A DNA stretch of 64,000 nt from Chryseobacterium sp. (GTDB taxonomy: Bacteria; Bacteroidota; Bacteroidia; Flavobacteriales; Weeksellaceae). Under the pieces are notes generated by a model that saw only the letters and a program-made list of their open reading frames with translations, was not told the origin of the DNA and did no database searches. The stretch spans positions 124,001 to 188,000 of the forward strand of contig JAITMC010000040.1 in NCBI GenBank assembly GCA_031277615.1, read 5' to 3'. The position numbers and the translations under genes are program-made. Shown piece by piece: positions 50,211-57,302 of the stretch. Every line of letters begins with the position of its first letter. The first letter of the stretch is position 1.

Positions 50211-50741
50211 TTAATCTTTTTTCAGCTCCTCAATCTGGTTCTGCAACTGGACAATAATGTCCTTCAGGGCTTTGATTTCATTTTTATTTGAGCTCACATT
50301 ACTCTTCAGCATCACATTTCTGGCTCTCTCATTATGATCTTCATCTTCCTCATCTTCGTTGATTTCCTCGATGTCTTCCTGAATGTCTTCAATATCTTCG
50401 TTGATCTCTTCAATATCTTCACTGATTTCTTCAATATCCTCACTAATCTCTTCGATATCTTCCTGGATATCCTCAATATCTTCCTGAATATCTTCTATTT
50501 TTTCGTGACTTTTATTAACGGACATCTGGATAAAAATAGCCAGATAGATGGCTTCCAAAGAAACTACTGTGGTAAGGATCAGCAGCATTTTATCAAATTC
50601 AACCAGATGAAGCAACGGCAGGAGAAATGAGATAATAAAAAATAAGGTATGGGCAATCAGAGACGGTATAGACCCGATCCACCATGTAATCCCGTTGGCA
50701 ATTTTTTCTAAGACTTCTGTTTTTTCACTGTATTTTTTCAT
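50211..50741 (-). CDS. DUF1003-like membrane protein with long acidic heptad coiled coil
   Basis: 176 residues. The N-terminal 75 residues hold two membrane helices (about 25-48 and 50-72) with the W-x-G-S-x-x-S-L-x-x-H-x-x-x-F pattern of DUF1003-like proteins. Residues 80-130 are a near-perfect heptad repeat of the form I-x-E-D-I-E-E, about seven units, giving a very acidic helix. A second short coiled coil closes the protein (IVQLQNQIEELKKD). The DNA of the heptads is itself a 21-base tandem repeat. Last gene of the operon rnz-TIGR02757-this gene. Function unknown. Confidence 0.7.
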   Translation of the reverse strand: MKKYSEKTEVLEKIANGITWWIGSIPSLIAHTLFFIISFLLPLLHLVEFDKMLLILTTVVSLEAIYLAIFIQMSVNKSHEKIEDIQEDIEDIQEDIEEISEDIEEISEDIEEINEDIEDIQEDIEEINEDEEDEDHNERARNVMLKSNVSSNKNEIKALKDIIVQLQNQIEELKKD

Positions 50742-50751
50742 CCTTATCTCT

Positions 50752-51528
50752 TTATAAAAGTTCTTTAGTCACTCCCAGGCCAAACAGGGCAAAATCATAT
50801 TTGGCAGGATCATGTTCATCAAACTGCCTGATAGCGGTATCAAGCTCCTCTACGGTTTTCCAGTCGTTCTGGGTTCTCTGAATCAGTTCGAGCTTCCTCG
50901 AAATATTCCCTGTGTGAACATCCAATGGAATGGAGAGGTTTTTCTGATCTATGTTTTCCCAGATTCCAAAATCTACGCCACGTTTGTCTTTCCTCACCAT
51001 CCACCTCAGAAACATTATGATTCTTTTGGCCGAAGAATTTTTGTACGGAGAACTTACATGCTTATGGCTTCTGTGCTTTTCTGCCTGAAGAAATCCTCCT
51101 CTGAATCGTTCAATAGCATGTAAAAAACTGGTTTCCTGATCTTTTATCAGAAACAGGTTTTCAAGGCTTTCATTTTCTGTATAAATTCTGCGGAACTGCG
51201 TGATAAAGTAAGCAAAATCCTCTCCATTGAAGGTCCGGTGGATACTTTTCCCCTGTAGACTTTCCAGATCTTTCGCTGAATGGTTCAGGACAAAATCATA
51301 AGGAGAGTTTCCCATTACGGCAAGCATTTTTTCTGCTGAGTTGATGATGGATTTCCGGTTTCCCCAGGAAATAGTAGCTGCCAGAAATCCGGCAATTTCA
51401 ATATCCTGTTTTAAAGAGAAACGGTGCGGAATCTGGATAGGATCATGATCTATAAAATCGGGATTGTTATAACGGTCCGCCTTTTCGTCTAAAAAACTTT
51501 TTAATTCTTCAAAATTCAGCATATTCAT
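50752..51528 (-). CDS. TIGR02757 family protein
   Basis: 258 residues. Recognised as the TIGR02757 family, conserved in Bacteroidota, by its helical N-terminal part (IAGFLAATISWGNRKSIINS, PYDFVLNH) and C-terminal LDVHTGNISRKLEL and YDFALFGLGV. The end resembles a helix-hairpin-helix DNA-glycosylase-like fold, with L-D-V-H-T as a key conserved element. No biochemical function is established to my knowledge. It starts one base after the rnz stop and is followed 10 bases later by the DUF1003-like gene. Confidence 0.85.
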   Translation of the reverse strand: MNMLNFEELKSFLDEKADRYNNPDFIDHDPIQIPHRFSLKQDIEIAGFLAATISWGNRKSIINSAEKMLAVMGNSPYDFVLNHSAKDLESLQGKSIHRTFNGEDFAYFITQFRRIYTENESLENLFLIKDQETSFLHAIERFRGGFLQAEKHRSHKHVSSPYKNSSAKRIIMFLRWMVRKDKRGVDFGIWENIDQKNLSIPLDVHTGNISRKLELIQRTQNDWKTVEELDTAIRQFDEHDPAKYDFALFGLGVTKELL

Positions 51529-51529
51529 C

Positions 51530-52444
51530 TTAAAATTTTACACTTTCCAGTGCTCTTGGAAGAAACGCATTAGGAAAAACATTCCTTGCTTCATCGGTAA
51601 ATACGGTGAGATCCGCATACCGGTTGGAAAAATGACCCAGAATTAATTTTCCTACCTGGGCTTTCTGAGCGATCATGGCGGCTTCCAGTGCGGTGGAATG
51701 CCCTGTATAATCTGCCATTTCTTTCAGATCGTGAAGGAAGGTGGATTCGTGATAAAGAACCGTAACATTTTTAATGATCGGGATCACACTTTCCAGATAG
51801 CGGGTATCACTGCAGAAAGCATAGGAAACCGGAGGGGCCGGTTCCAGGGTCAGAACTTCGTTTTTAAGAACGTAGCCATCACTCAGCACAACATCTTTTC
51901 CTGCTTTGATATTATGATAATCACAGGTTTCTATTTCGCTGTATTTGGCTATTTCTTTCATATTGAGATGCCTTTCCTTCGGTTTTTCCTTAAAAAGATA
52001 TCCGTTACAGTAGATCCTGTGATCCAATGGGATGGTATATACCTCTACCCTGTTGTCTTCATAAATTTTTTCTGAATAATCTTTGTCCAGCTCATGATAA
52101 ACCACTTCAAAACCTCTGTGGGTTTCGGTAATATCAAAGATGGTATCCAGCATTTTTTTGATTCCTTTCGGGCCATATACATGCAGCGGATTTTCCCTTC
52201 CAAGCAGGCGGAATGAAGCGATGAGTCCGGGCAGTCCGAAACAATGGTCGCCATGAAGGTGCGAAATAAAAATATGGTTGATCTTTGAAAATCTTGCTTT
52301 GGCTTTTCTAAGCTGTACCTGCGTTCCTTCTCCACAATCGATGAGGAAGTGTCTCTCTTCCATTTCCAGCAGCTGGGCCGTGGGGGAAGAATTAATAGTG
52401 GGAATCGCAGAATTAAAGCCTAATATCGTTAAATAAGTACTCAA
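51530..52444 (-). CDS. rnz: Ribonuclease Z (tRNA 3' endonuclease)
   Basis: 304 residues, metallo-beta-lactamase fold. It cuts tRNA precursors at the discriminator base to free the 3' end. The metal-binding motif is FISHLHGDHCFGLPG, with later His/Asp ligands in CSDTRY and HSTALEAAMIAQ...GHFSNRY. The start is TTG at 52442-52444 (M-STYLTILGFNSA); the next Met is inside the fold. It is the first gene of a three-gene operon. A TACATTTG promoter element lies 19 bases before the start. Confidence 0.95.
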   Translation of the reverse strand: MSTYLTILGFNSAIPTINSSPTAQLLEMEERHFLIDCGEGTQVQLRKAKARFSKINHIFISHLHGDHCFGLPGLIASFRLLGRENPLHVYGPKGIKKMLDTIFDITETHRGFEVVYHELDKDYSEKIYEDNRVEVYTIPLDHRIYCNGYLFKEKPKERHLNMKEIAKYSEIETCDYHNIKAGKDVVLSDGYVLKNEVLTLEPAPPVSYAFCSDTRYLESVIPIIKNVTVLYHESTFLHDLKEMADYTGHSTALEAAMIAQKAQVGKLILGHFSNRYADLTVFTDEARNVFPNAFLPRALESVKF

Positions 52445-52463
52445 ATCAATAGTTTATTATAAA

Positions 52464-52471
52464 CAAATGTA
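52464..52471 (-). promoter_or_regulatory. TAnnTTTG promoter element of rnz
   Basis: TACATTTG on the minus strand, ending 19 bases before the TTG start. No well-placed TTG upstream element was found. Confidence 0.5.
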
Positions 52472-52536
52472 CGACAGAAAATCTAAAAATAATTCTTTAC
52501 AGGGATACTTCTGCCTTTTTATACGTTCCTGTTCCC

Positions 52537-52572
52537 TGAAAAATTAAATTCCCAACCAACGGAAGGGAATTT
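52537..52572 (-). terminator. Terminator of rdgB
   Basis: AAATTCCC/GGGAATTT perfect 8-bp stem (52546-52572) followed by AATTTTT in the minus transcript. It lies 12 bases after the stop codon. Confidence 0.8.
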
Positions 52573-52584
52573 TATATTGTCAGC

Positions 52585-53184
52585 TTAGTCTTTTACTTTC
52601 AGAAAATCAAGGAAAATGTCCAATGCCTGCTTGCGGTGGCTTATTTTGTTTTTATCTTCAGGATTCATTTCTGCAAAGGTTCTGTCATATCCTTCAGGAA
52701 CGAAGATCGGATCATACCCGAATCCTTTATGGCCTTTATTTTCTGTCAGCAGATTTCCATGAACCTTTCCTTCAAAATACCGGGCTCCGTTTTCGTCATA
52801 ATAACAAAGAACCGTGATGAAATAAGCTTTTCTGTTGCTTATGTCTTCCATTTCGCTCAAAACTTTTTCAATATTTTTTGCAAAATCATGGTCTCCTGCA
52901 TAGCGGGCGGAAAAAATTCCGGGTCTGCCGTCCAAAGCTTCAACCACCAATCCGCTGTCATCTCCCAGACTTGGAACGCCTGTCTTTTCAAAACAGTATT
53001 TGGCTTTGATCAGGGCATTGGCATTAAAGGAATCTCCGTCTTCTATAATTTCCTCATGAATATTATAATCTGTAAGGCTTTTTACCGTAAAATCATTTCC
53101 CAGAATCTGCTGGATCTCTTCTTTTTTATGCTCGTTGTGGGTAGCCACCAATAATTCCATATCTATATTCATTTTTTCTTTCAT
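52585..53184 (-). CDS. rdgB: RdgB/HAM1 family non-canonical purine NTP pyrophosphatase
   Basis: 199 residues. It hydrolyses dITP, ITP and XTP to monophosphates, keeping deaminated purines out of DNA and RNA. Motifs: LVATHNEHKKEEIQQIL (substrate loop), SLGDDSGLVVEALDGRPG with the catalytic Asp pair, and GHKGFGYDPIFVPEGYDRTF. There are three in-frame Met near the start (53184, 53172, 53160); homologues usually begin close to M-x-L-L-V-A-T, so 53160 is also possible. It lies 27 bases downstream of the CPBP-family gene and probably shares its transcript. Confidence 0.94.
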   Translation of the reverse strand: MKEKMNIDMELLVATHNEHKKEEIQQILGNDFTVKSLTDYNIHEEIIEDGDSFNANALIKAKYCFEKTGVPSLGDDSGLVVEALDGRPGIFSARYAGDHDFAKNIEKVLSEMEDISNRKAYFITVLCYYDENGARYFEGKVHGNLLTENKGHKGFGYDPIFVPEGYDRTFAEMNPEDKNKISHRKQALDIFLDFLKVKD

Positions 53185-53211
53185 TTAATCTTTATCCTGA
53201 TTTCTCCGCTT

Positions 53212-54042
53212 TTAAATTTCTGCGTAATGCACTTTATACTTTCTTGTGAACAGGTAATAAAACAGGGAGAATAATATGATTCCGGCTATGAGTACAGCCC
53301 ATTCAGGCACTTTAAAGGCATCGGCAAAACTTTCTGTTTTCACATAGGTGATCAGCAGTGATGAACACAGGTTATTAAAAGCATGCAGAAGCATTGGTAA
53401 CAACAGTGATTTTGTTTTATAGTATACCAGTCCCAGCACACATCCTAAGAGTACCGCTCCTACAAACTGCCACGGATTCCCATGCACCAGTCCAAAGATG
53501 ACGGAAGCATAAAAAATGGCTCTTTGAGGATTTACTCCTTTATTGATCAAGCCTTTCTGAATAATTCCCCTGAAAATAATTTCCTCAAAAATGGGAGCCA
53601 TAATCACAGTCATAATGATCATTGCTACCGGTTCAAAGGTCAGCTGGTTCATCAGCTCTGAAAAAAATTCATAATATTTACCCCAGAAAGGACCTGATGT
53701 AGGAATAAGCGAGGTGGTAAATTCCGCAATGAACATCATCCCGATCATCATAGGAAATATCAGGACATAGGTATAAAAATTCGTGGTGGAAAAATTAAAG
53801 TTGAGCTTTTTTCCTGTAGAAGGTCTTACGATGAAAAAATCAAAGAAAGCAATGGCTGTAAGAAAACCTACGGCATTGGTGGTCATAAGGTACCATTCTT
53901 TAAGCTCTAGATTTTCTTTGAAAATAATTTTCCAGAACAGATTAAAAAACGAAACAGACATCGTTCCGATGAATAGTCCTGCCAGTAAAACAAGACCTCC
54001 GATCCATGTAAAAGTAAATTTCGGATATCTGCTATTTTCCAT
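53212..54042 (-). CDS. CPBP family intramembrane glutamic endopeptidase
   Basis: 276 residues with about seven hydrophobic helices. The CPBP (Abi/CAAX-protease-like) motifs are all present: PIFEEIIFRG (EExxxR) at about residues 153-162, FGLVHG with the second catalytic His, and LHAFNN with the third. Family members cleave membrane proteins or process peptides; the substrate here is unknown. It is first in a two-gene unit with rdgB, under a well-formed promoter. Confidence 0.88.
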   Translation of the reverse strand: MENSRYPKFTFTWIGGLVLLAGLFIGTMSVSFFNLFWKIIFKENLELKEWYLMTTNAVGFLTAIAFFDFFIVRPSTGKKLNFNFSTTNFYTYVLIFPMMIGMMFIAEFTTSLIPTSGPFWGKYYEFFSELMNQLTFEPVAMIIMTVIMAPIFEEIIFRGIIQKGLINKGVNPQRAIFYASVIFGLVHGNPWQFVGAVLLGCVLGLVYYKTKSLLLPMLLHAFNNLCSSLLITYVKTESFADAFKVPEWAVLIAGIILFSLFYYLFTRKYKVHYAEI

Positions 54043-54069
54043 TCTTTTTGCTGTAAAAGTTTATGGAAA

Positions 54070-54100
54070 CAAAGATAATTTTTTTGAATGCTACAGGCAA
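54070..54100 (-). promoter_or_regulatory. Promoter of the CPBP-rdgB unit
   Basis: TTG (54100-54098), a 20-base spacer and TATCTTTG (54077-54070) on the minus strand: the same spacing and -7 sequence as the rpsA promoter. Confidence 0.75.
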
Positions 54101-54135
54101 CTAAAAAAGAAAATACTTAAATTCGCTTCATTCCC

Positions 54136-54858
54136 ATGAATCATATTAAAAACCATTCTGAATTGCCATTTTCAAGCGTTGAATCTAAAATCAGCCGTTT
54201 TGCCACTTTTATCCTGCAAGCCACATTTTTCGGGATATTACTTGTCTTCTTCTGTCTGTTTGTTCTGGGGCCTGTTTACGGGATCTACAGAAGAGGTTTT
54301 GAAGCCATGCTTACAGTGGCATTGGTATGCTGGGGAATTTCATTACTGATCCTTATCCCGGCCACCCGGTATTATATAATCAGAAGGAAAAGTCTGCCCG
54401 GAAAAATCATTGCAGATCACACCGGACTCTTATTCTACAATTCAAAAAATGAAATTACAGAACAGCTATTGTATACCGAGCTTCAATCCTCCGGGAAGAA
54501 TTTTGATATTTATACGGTAACCCCGGTTGGAGGCAGTATTGTTCCGATGCTTGAAGTAACGGTACAGCCGGAGAAAAAAGAAGAAACAGCAAGACGTATC
54601 GATATGAATCTCCCTCTTCATGTGGTCAGGAATAAACCAGCTTTATATGCACATTTTATGCATGGAATTACGGTATTTCGCCCTGATTTAAAAATAGACC
54701 CCATGGCACTCAGGAGTTTTTCCATTGATCCGCATACCTGGAAGGTGAGCAGTAAAGGCACTTCATTGGGAGGCTGGCTGTTCATCTTAGCAGTGATTGG
54801 GATTACCGGCCTTATTATTACGATTGCATTTTTAATATCTGAAATAAAACTGAGATGA
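54136..54858 (+). CDS. Membrane protein of unknown function (paralogue pair, copy 1)
   Basis: 240 residues. Two N-terminal membrane helices (about 27-50 and 58-78), a soluble middle (about 85-200) and one C-terminal helix (about 215-235). The central part (IIADHTGLLFYNSKNEITEQ, MHGITVFRPDLKIDPMALRS) may be PH-like, but I do not recognise a named family. The second gene overlaps its stop (ATGA) and shares the same topology and the FRPDLKI motif, so the pair arose by duplication and is co-translated. Confidence 0.7.
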   Translation: MNHIKNHSELPFSSVESKISRFATFILQATFFGILLVFFCLFVLGPVYGIYRRGFEAMLTVALVCWGISLLILIPATRYYIIRRKSLPGKIIADHTGLLFYNSKNEITEQLLYTELQSSGKNFDIYTVTPVGGSIVPMLEVTVQPEKKEETARRIDMNLPLHVVRNKPALYAHFMHGITVFRPDLKIDPMALRSFSIDPHTWKVSSKGTSLGGWLFILAVIGITGLIITIAFLISEIKLR

Positions 54859-55574
54859 CAGAGAAATTTACCGTTATGGAATCGGAAATCAACTGGCCAC
54901 TAACTTACTTCGGGATTATCCTGGTTTGGATAGGAATCCTTATCACCGCCGGTGTAGTACTTATCCTCTCCTATGATATTCTGGATTACGGATTTACAGA
55001 TTATCTGTATTATAAAACCGGGCAGTTTTTCACACTCGTGGTGGCAGGAGCTGTTATTCTTGCACTATCGGTTTTGATGATTTTTTATATGATCCGGGGC
55101 AGAAAAAGGGATTACCGCAAAGTTGTTGTGGATGAAAAAGGGATTTATATGTATGATTCCGGCAACACAATCATTTCTGCTTTTCTCTATGCTGAGCTCT
55201 GCCCATCCAATGAGATCTATTTTCCGGACATTGGTGGCAAAACAAGCTATAAACCGGTCTTTGCACAATCCCTCCTTGTTTTTAAACCCAATAAATCCGG
55301 GGAAACGGTCATGCATTCAATCAGTCTTCATCATAATTATTACAGTTTTAAAAATAAATATGAACTGTACCGGCATTTTTTGCTGGGTATACAGACTTTC
55401 CGCCCGGATCTTAAGATAGGCCACCGGACTCTTGAAGAATACGCTCTCACGCCTGAAGCTCCCGAAGTCCCTAAATTCGGAAAATTTGAATGGGTCATCA
55501 CAGTGATTGCTTTCGCCATTATTTTAGGCCTGATCTATGTATTTTACTTATTTATAAAGTTATTTTCAAAATAG
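54855..55574 (+). CDS. Membrane protein of unknown function (paralogue pair, copy 2)
   Basis: 239 residues; divergent copy of the preceding protein with the same layout: two N-terminal helices (about 17-38 and 55-77), a soluble middle (VVVDEKGIYMYDSGNTIISA) and one C-terminal helix (about 215-235). The shared motif before the last helix is L-x-G-I-x-x-F-R-P-D-L-K-I. The ATG overlaps the previous stop by four bases. A heteromeric membrane complex of the two is a reasonable inference. Nothing points to a specific function. Confidence 0.7.
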   Translation: MTEKFTVMESEINWPLTYFGIILVWIGILITAGVVLILSYDILDYGFTDYLYYKTGQFFTLVVAGAVILALSVLMIFYMIRGRKRDYRKVVVDEKGIYMYDSGNTIISAFLYAELCPSNEIYFPDIGGKTSYKPVFAQSLLVFKPNKSGETVMHSISLHHNYYSFKNKYELYRHFLLGIQTFRPDLKIGHRTLEEYALTPEAPEVPKFGKFEWVITVIAFAIILGLIYVFYLFIKLFSK

Positions 55575-55587
55575 AAGTTAGAGAGAT

Positions 55588-55619
55588 TTGAAAACCTCAT
55601 AAAAAATCACGATTTTTGC
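55588..55619 (+). promoter_or_regulatory. Probable prfC promoter
   Basis: TTTG (55588-55591), a 20-base spacer and GATTTTTG (55612-55619), one base off TAnnTTTG. It ends 16 bases before the ATG. Confidence 0.5.
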
Positions 55620-55635
55620 AACTTCAAAATACGAT

Positions 55636-57231
55636 ATGTCAGACTTAATCAAAGAAATACAAAAAAGAAAAACCTTCGGGATCATCTCCCACCCGGATGC
55701 CGGAAAGACAACGCTTACTGAAAAGCTTCTTCTTTTCGGGGGCGCTATCCAGGAAGCGGGTGCCGTAAAATCCAATAAAATAAAAAAAGGAGCCACTTCC
55801 GACTTTATGGAAATCGAAAGACAGAGAGGGATCTCCGTAGCGACTTCCGTATTGGCATTTGAATATAAAGATCACAAAATCAACATCCTGGACACTCCGG
55901 GTCACAAAGATTTTGCTGAAGACACCTACAGAACCTTAACTGCCGTAGACTCTGTAATCGTTGTGATTGACGTTGCAAAAGGGGTTGAGGAACAGACTGA
56001 AAAGCTGGTTCAGGTATGCAGAATGAGAAATATTCCGATGCTGGTTTTCATCAACAAGCTTGACCGTGAAGGTAAAGATGCTTTTGATCTTCTGGATGAA
56101 GTGGAGCAGAAATTAGGGCTAACGGTTTGTCCACTTTCTTTACCCATCGGTATGGGAAGCGACTTCCAGGGAATTTATAACATCTGGGAAAACAATATTC
56201 AGCTGTTCCTGGAAGAGAAAAAGCAGAAAGTTGGAGATTCGGTTAAGTTTGATAACATCAACGATGCTTCAATTGATGATGCTATTGGTGAAAAAGCAGC
56301 CAGTACTTTAAGAGAAGAGCTTGATCTGGTACAGTCGGTTTATCCGGAGTTTAATCGTGAAGATTATATGAAAGGGGATTTACAGCCTGTATTCTTCGGT
56401 TCTGCTTTGAATAATTTTGGGGTCCGTGAATTATTGGATGCCTTCATCGATATTGCTCCGATGCCACAACCCAAAGAAAGTGACCTCCGTCTGGTAAAAC
56501 CTGAAGAAAGCACCTTCACCGGATTTGTTTTCAAGATCCATGCGAATATGGATCCCAAACACAGAGACCGACTGGCTTTCGTAAAAATTGTTTCCGGAAC
56601 ATTCAAAAGAAATGAAAATTACCTGTTGGTAAGAGAAGGCAAGAAAATGAAATTCTCTTCGCCAAATGCTTTCTTTGCTGATAAAAAAGAAGTGGTAGAT
56701 GAGAGTTTCCCCGGTGATATCGTAGGTCTTCACGATACAGGAAGTTTCAGAATCGGTGATACACTAACCGGTGGTGAAAAATTGAGCTTTAAAGGAGTGC
56801 CGAGTTTCTCTCCTGAGCATTTCCGTTATATCAATAACAATGATCCGCTAAAAGCCAAGCAGCTGGCCAAAGGTATCGATCAGCTGATGGATGAAGGGGT
56901 AGCCCAGCTATTTACACTGGAAATGAACGGCAGAAAGATTATCGGAACGGTAGGAGCTCTTCAGTATGAGGTAATTCAGTACCGTCTGGAGCATGAATAC
57001 GGTGCAAAATGCACATATGAACCTCTTTCCATGCATAAAGCCTGCTGGGTGGAAGCTGATGAGAAATCAGAAGAGTTTAAGGAATTTGCAAGATTAAAGC
57101 AGAGATTCCTGGCCAGAGATAAATATAACCAACTGGTATTCCTGGCAGATTCTTCATTCACCATCCATATGACGCAGGAAAAGTTCCCGAATGTGAAGCT
57201 GCATTTTATCAGTGAATTCAAAGAAAACTAA
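55636..57231 (+). CDS. prfC: Peptide chain release factor 3
   Basis: 531 residues, a translational GTPase that removes RF1/RF2 from the ribosome after peptide release. The GTP-binding motifs are SHPDAGKTTL (G1, about 18-27), an RGISVATSV switch region, DTPGHKDFAEDTYRTL (G3) and INKLDREGKD (G4). Domains II and III follow. The length is that of E. coli RF3 and no key residue is missing. It is monocistronic, with its own promoter and a strong terminator. Confidence 0.97.
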   Translation: MSDLIKEIQKRKTFGIISHPDAGKTTLTEKLLLFGGAIQEAGAVKSNKIKKGATSDFMEIERQRGISVATSVLAFEYKDHKINILDTPGHKDFAEDTYRTLTAVDSVIVVIDVAKGVEEQTEKLVQVCRMRNIPMLVFINKLDREGKDAFDLLDEVEQKLGLTVCPLSLPIGMGSDFQGIYNIWENNIQLFLEEKKQKVGDSVKFDNINDASIDDAIGEKAASTLREELDLVQSVYPEFNREDYMKGDLQPVFFGSALNNFGVRELLDAFIDIAPMPQPKESDLRLVKPEESTFTGFVFKIHANMDPKHRDRLAFVKIVSGTFKRNENYLLVREGKKMKFSSPNAFFADKKEVVDESFPGDIVGLHDTGSFRIGDTLTGGEKLSFKGVPSFSPEHFRYINNNDPLKAKQLAKGIDQLMDEGVAQLFTLEMNGRKIIGTVGALQYEVIQYRLEHEYGAKCTYEPLSMHKACWVEADEKSEEFKEFARLKQRFLARDKYNQLVFLADSSFTIHMTQEKFPNVKLHFISEFKEN

Positions 57232-57246
57232 AAATAATGTTCTATA

Positions 57247-57284
57247 TAAAAACCCGTTCAAAATGACTGAACGGGTTTCTTTTT
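57247..57284. terminator. Bidirectional terminator after prfC
   Basis: AACCCGTTCA and TGAACGGGTT (57251-57277) form a 10-bp stem with a 7-base loop, flanked by A runs on the left and T runs on the right. It can serve prfC and the convergent protease gene. Confidence 0.92.
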
Positions 57285-57302
57285 ACAATAAAATTTAAAA
57301 TT

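Noticed and set aside
50334-50630. Plus-strand frame of 98 codons full of Phe, Ile and Asp
   Set aside because: It mirrors the 21-base acidic heptad repeat of the minus-strand gene.
52585-53184. Start of rdgB at the most upstream ATG as certain
   Set aside because: Three in-frame Met lie within nine codons and homologues begin near the third, so the exact start is left open.
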